A stretch of 64,000 nucleotides of DNA from Verrucomicrobiota bacterium JB022. GTDB lineage: Bacteria > Verrucomicrobiota > Verrucomicrobiia > Opitutales > Oceanipulchritudinaceae. Shown here one piece after another: positions 63,404 through 64,000 of this stretch. Below the pieces are notes generated by a model, which saw only the letters and a list, made by a program, of their open reading frames with translations, ran no database searches and was not told where the DNA came from. The stretch covers positions 433,218 through 497,217 of the forward strand of contig JAUTCQ010000012.1 of NCBI GenBank assembly GCA_030673845.1, given 5' to 3'. Made by a program: the position numbers and the translations under genes. The number at the start of each line of letters is the position of its first letter. Positions within the stretch are counted from its first letter, which is position 1.

Positions 63404-64000
63404 GTGAAACTTCCGCTGCTTCCTGTCCTCGCCAGTGCGCTGCTTTTGGCTGGCTGCACCACCACTTCCATTTCCAACTCCGGCTACCGCGCCAACCAGT
63501 ATGGTGCGAGCGGTAACAACACAGTTGCCTACCGGGGCGAGCTCGACCAGTGGGACGTGTTGGGCGTCAATACCGACACCGAAGTCACCGAAGAGGCGAT
63601 CCAGAACGCCTTGGCCGAACACACAACCCCACCGCTCCAGGTGGGCCAAAAGCTGCTCGTGATCCAGAGCGGCGCGCTCTTGCCCGATCCCGAAATGCAG
63701 GAAGCGCTGGGCGAGTATTTCAGCGTCGAGCCCTTTACCGGCCAGCCCGACCCGGATGACTTCAAAGCGGCTCCGCTGCACAAGCGCCTGCGCCTGGCAG
63801 CCGCCCGGGGCGGGATCGACACCCTGGTCGTCTACTGGGGTCTGGTCGACTCAACCAAGGAAGGCGAAGTCACCAACAGCGTCAGTTGGCTGCCGTTCGT
63901 CGGGCAAATAATCCCAGACGAGACGAAGCATATGCGTATCCGCCTGAAAGTGGCGGTGATAGACGTGTCCACCGGCAACTGGACCGTTCTCAACACCGAG
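63404..64000 (+). CDS. Lipoprotein, C-terminus cut by window edge
   Basis: The frame starts at a GTG at 63404 and stays open to the last base (199 codons seen). The signal peptide MKLPLLPVLASALLLAGC ends in a lipobox with Cys18. The mature part includes QVGQKLLVIQSGALLPDPEM and GGIDTLVVYWGLVDSTKEG, suggesting an alpha/beta fold, but I recognise no family. The stop is not in this window. It lies 31 bp after dsbD in the same direction and may be co-transcribed. Confidence 0.75.
   Translation, partial: MKLPLLPVLASALLLAGCTTTSISNSGYRANQYGASGNNTVAYRGELDQWDVLGVNTDTEVTEEAIQNALAEHTTPPLQVGQKLLVIQSGALLPDPEMQEALGEYFSVEPFTGQPDPDDFKAAPLHKRLRLAAARGGIDTLVVYWGLVDSTKEGEVTNSVSWLPFVGQIIPDETKHMRIRLKVAVIDVSTGNWTVLNTE

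Overview
The window looks like a chromosomal segment from a marine-type member of Verrucomicrobiota, probably Opitutae-like. This is inferred from the mix of gene families and not from a marker gene. The clues are PEP-CTERM sorting signals, a secreted protein resembling the TIGR02597 family, the C-terminal 'DGDGRSNLLEFAYGLNP' type of motif, very large secreted proteins, high GC, weak Shine-Dalgarno sites, and Na+-linked transport (a sodium-pump decarboxylase subunit and a Na+/H+ antiporter). No rRNA, tRNA, CRISPR array or insertion sequence was seen.

Layout. Positions 1-2750 hold the end of a sodium-pump decarboxylase beta subunit, the tRNA hydroxylase trhO and an unrecognised gene. Positions 2834-30645 are almost entirely one leftward operon of secreted proteins. 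In transcription order it encodes a ~6266-residue giant ending in a Hint domain, a 1323-residue protein with TolB-like repeats, a secreted double rhodanese-like protein, a 495-residue secreted protein, a trypsin-like PEP-CTERM protease, a TIGR02597-like protein and a small PEP-CTERM protein, followed by a hairpin terminator. Junctions are very tight (ATGA overlaps or 5-33 bp gaps), so the genes are probably co-expressed. This operon is the most unusual object in the window.

A ~650 bp AT-richer spacer (30646-31296) separates it from rightward genes: Nudix hydrolase, HAD hydrolase, MFS transporter with its TetR regulator, ribosomal proteins L36 and L31 (both lacking zinc-binding cysteines), and a Na+/H+ antiporter. 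Then follow a leftward HTH-metallo-beta-lactamase fusion and a CCA-adding enzyme, and a rightward stress-type partner-switching pair (receiver-PP2C-ATPase plus STAS). A YeeZ-like SDR, hemF, an AEC transporter, a small winged-helix regulator, a SUI1/YciH protein and small hypotheticals come next.

From 46208 to 53280 lie the 2-oxoglutarate dehydrogenase genes E1, E2 and E3, interrupted between E2 and E3 by a terminator and a pair of paralogous lipoproteins. The right end carries a GYF-domain tail-anchored protein, a HAD protein, a DUF423 membrane protein, a thioester alpha-2-macroglobulin, DsbD and the start of another lipoprotein.
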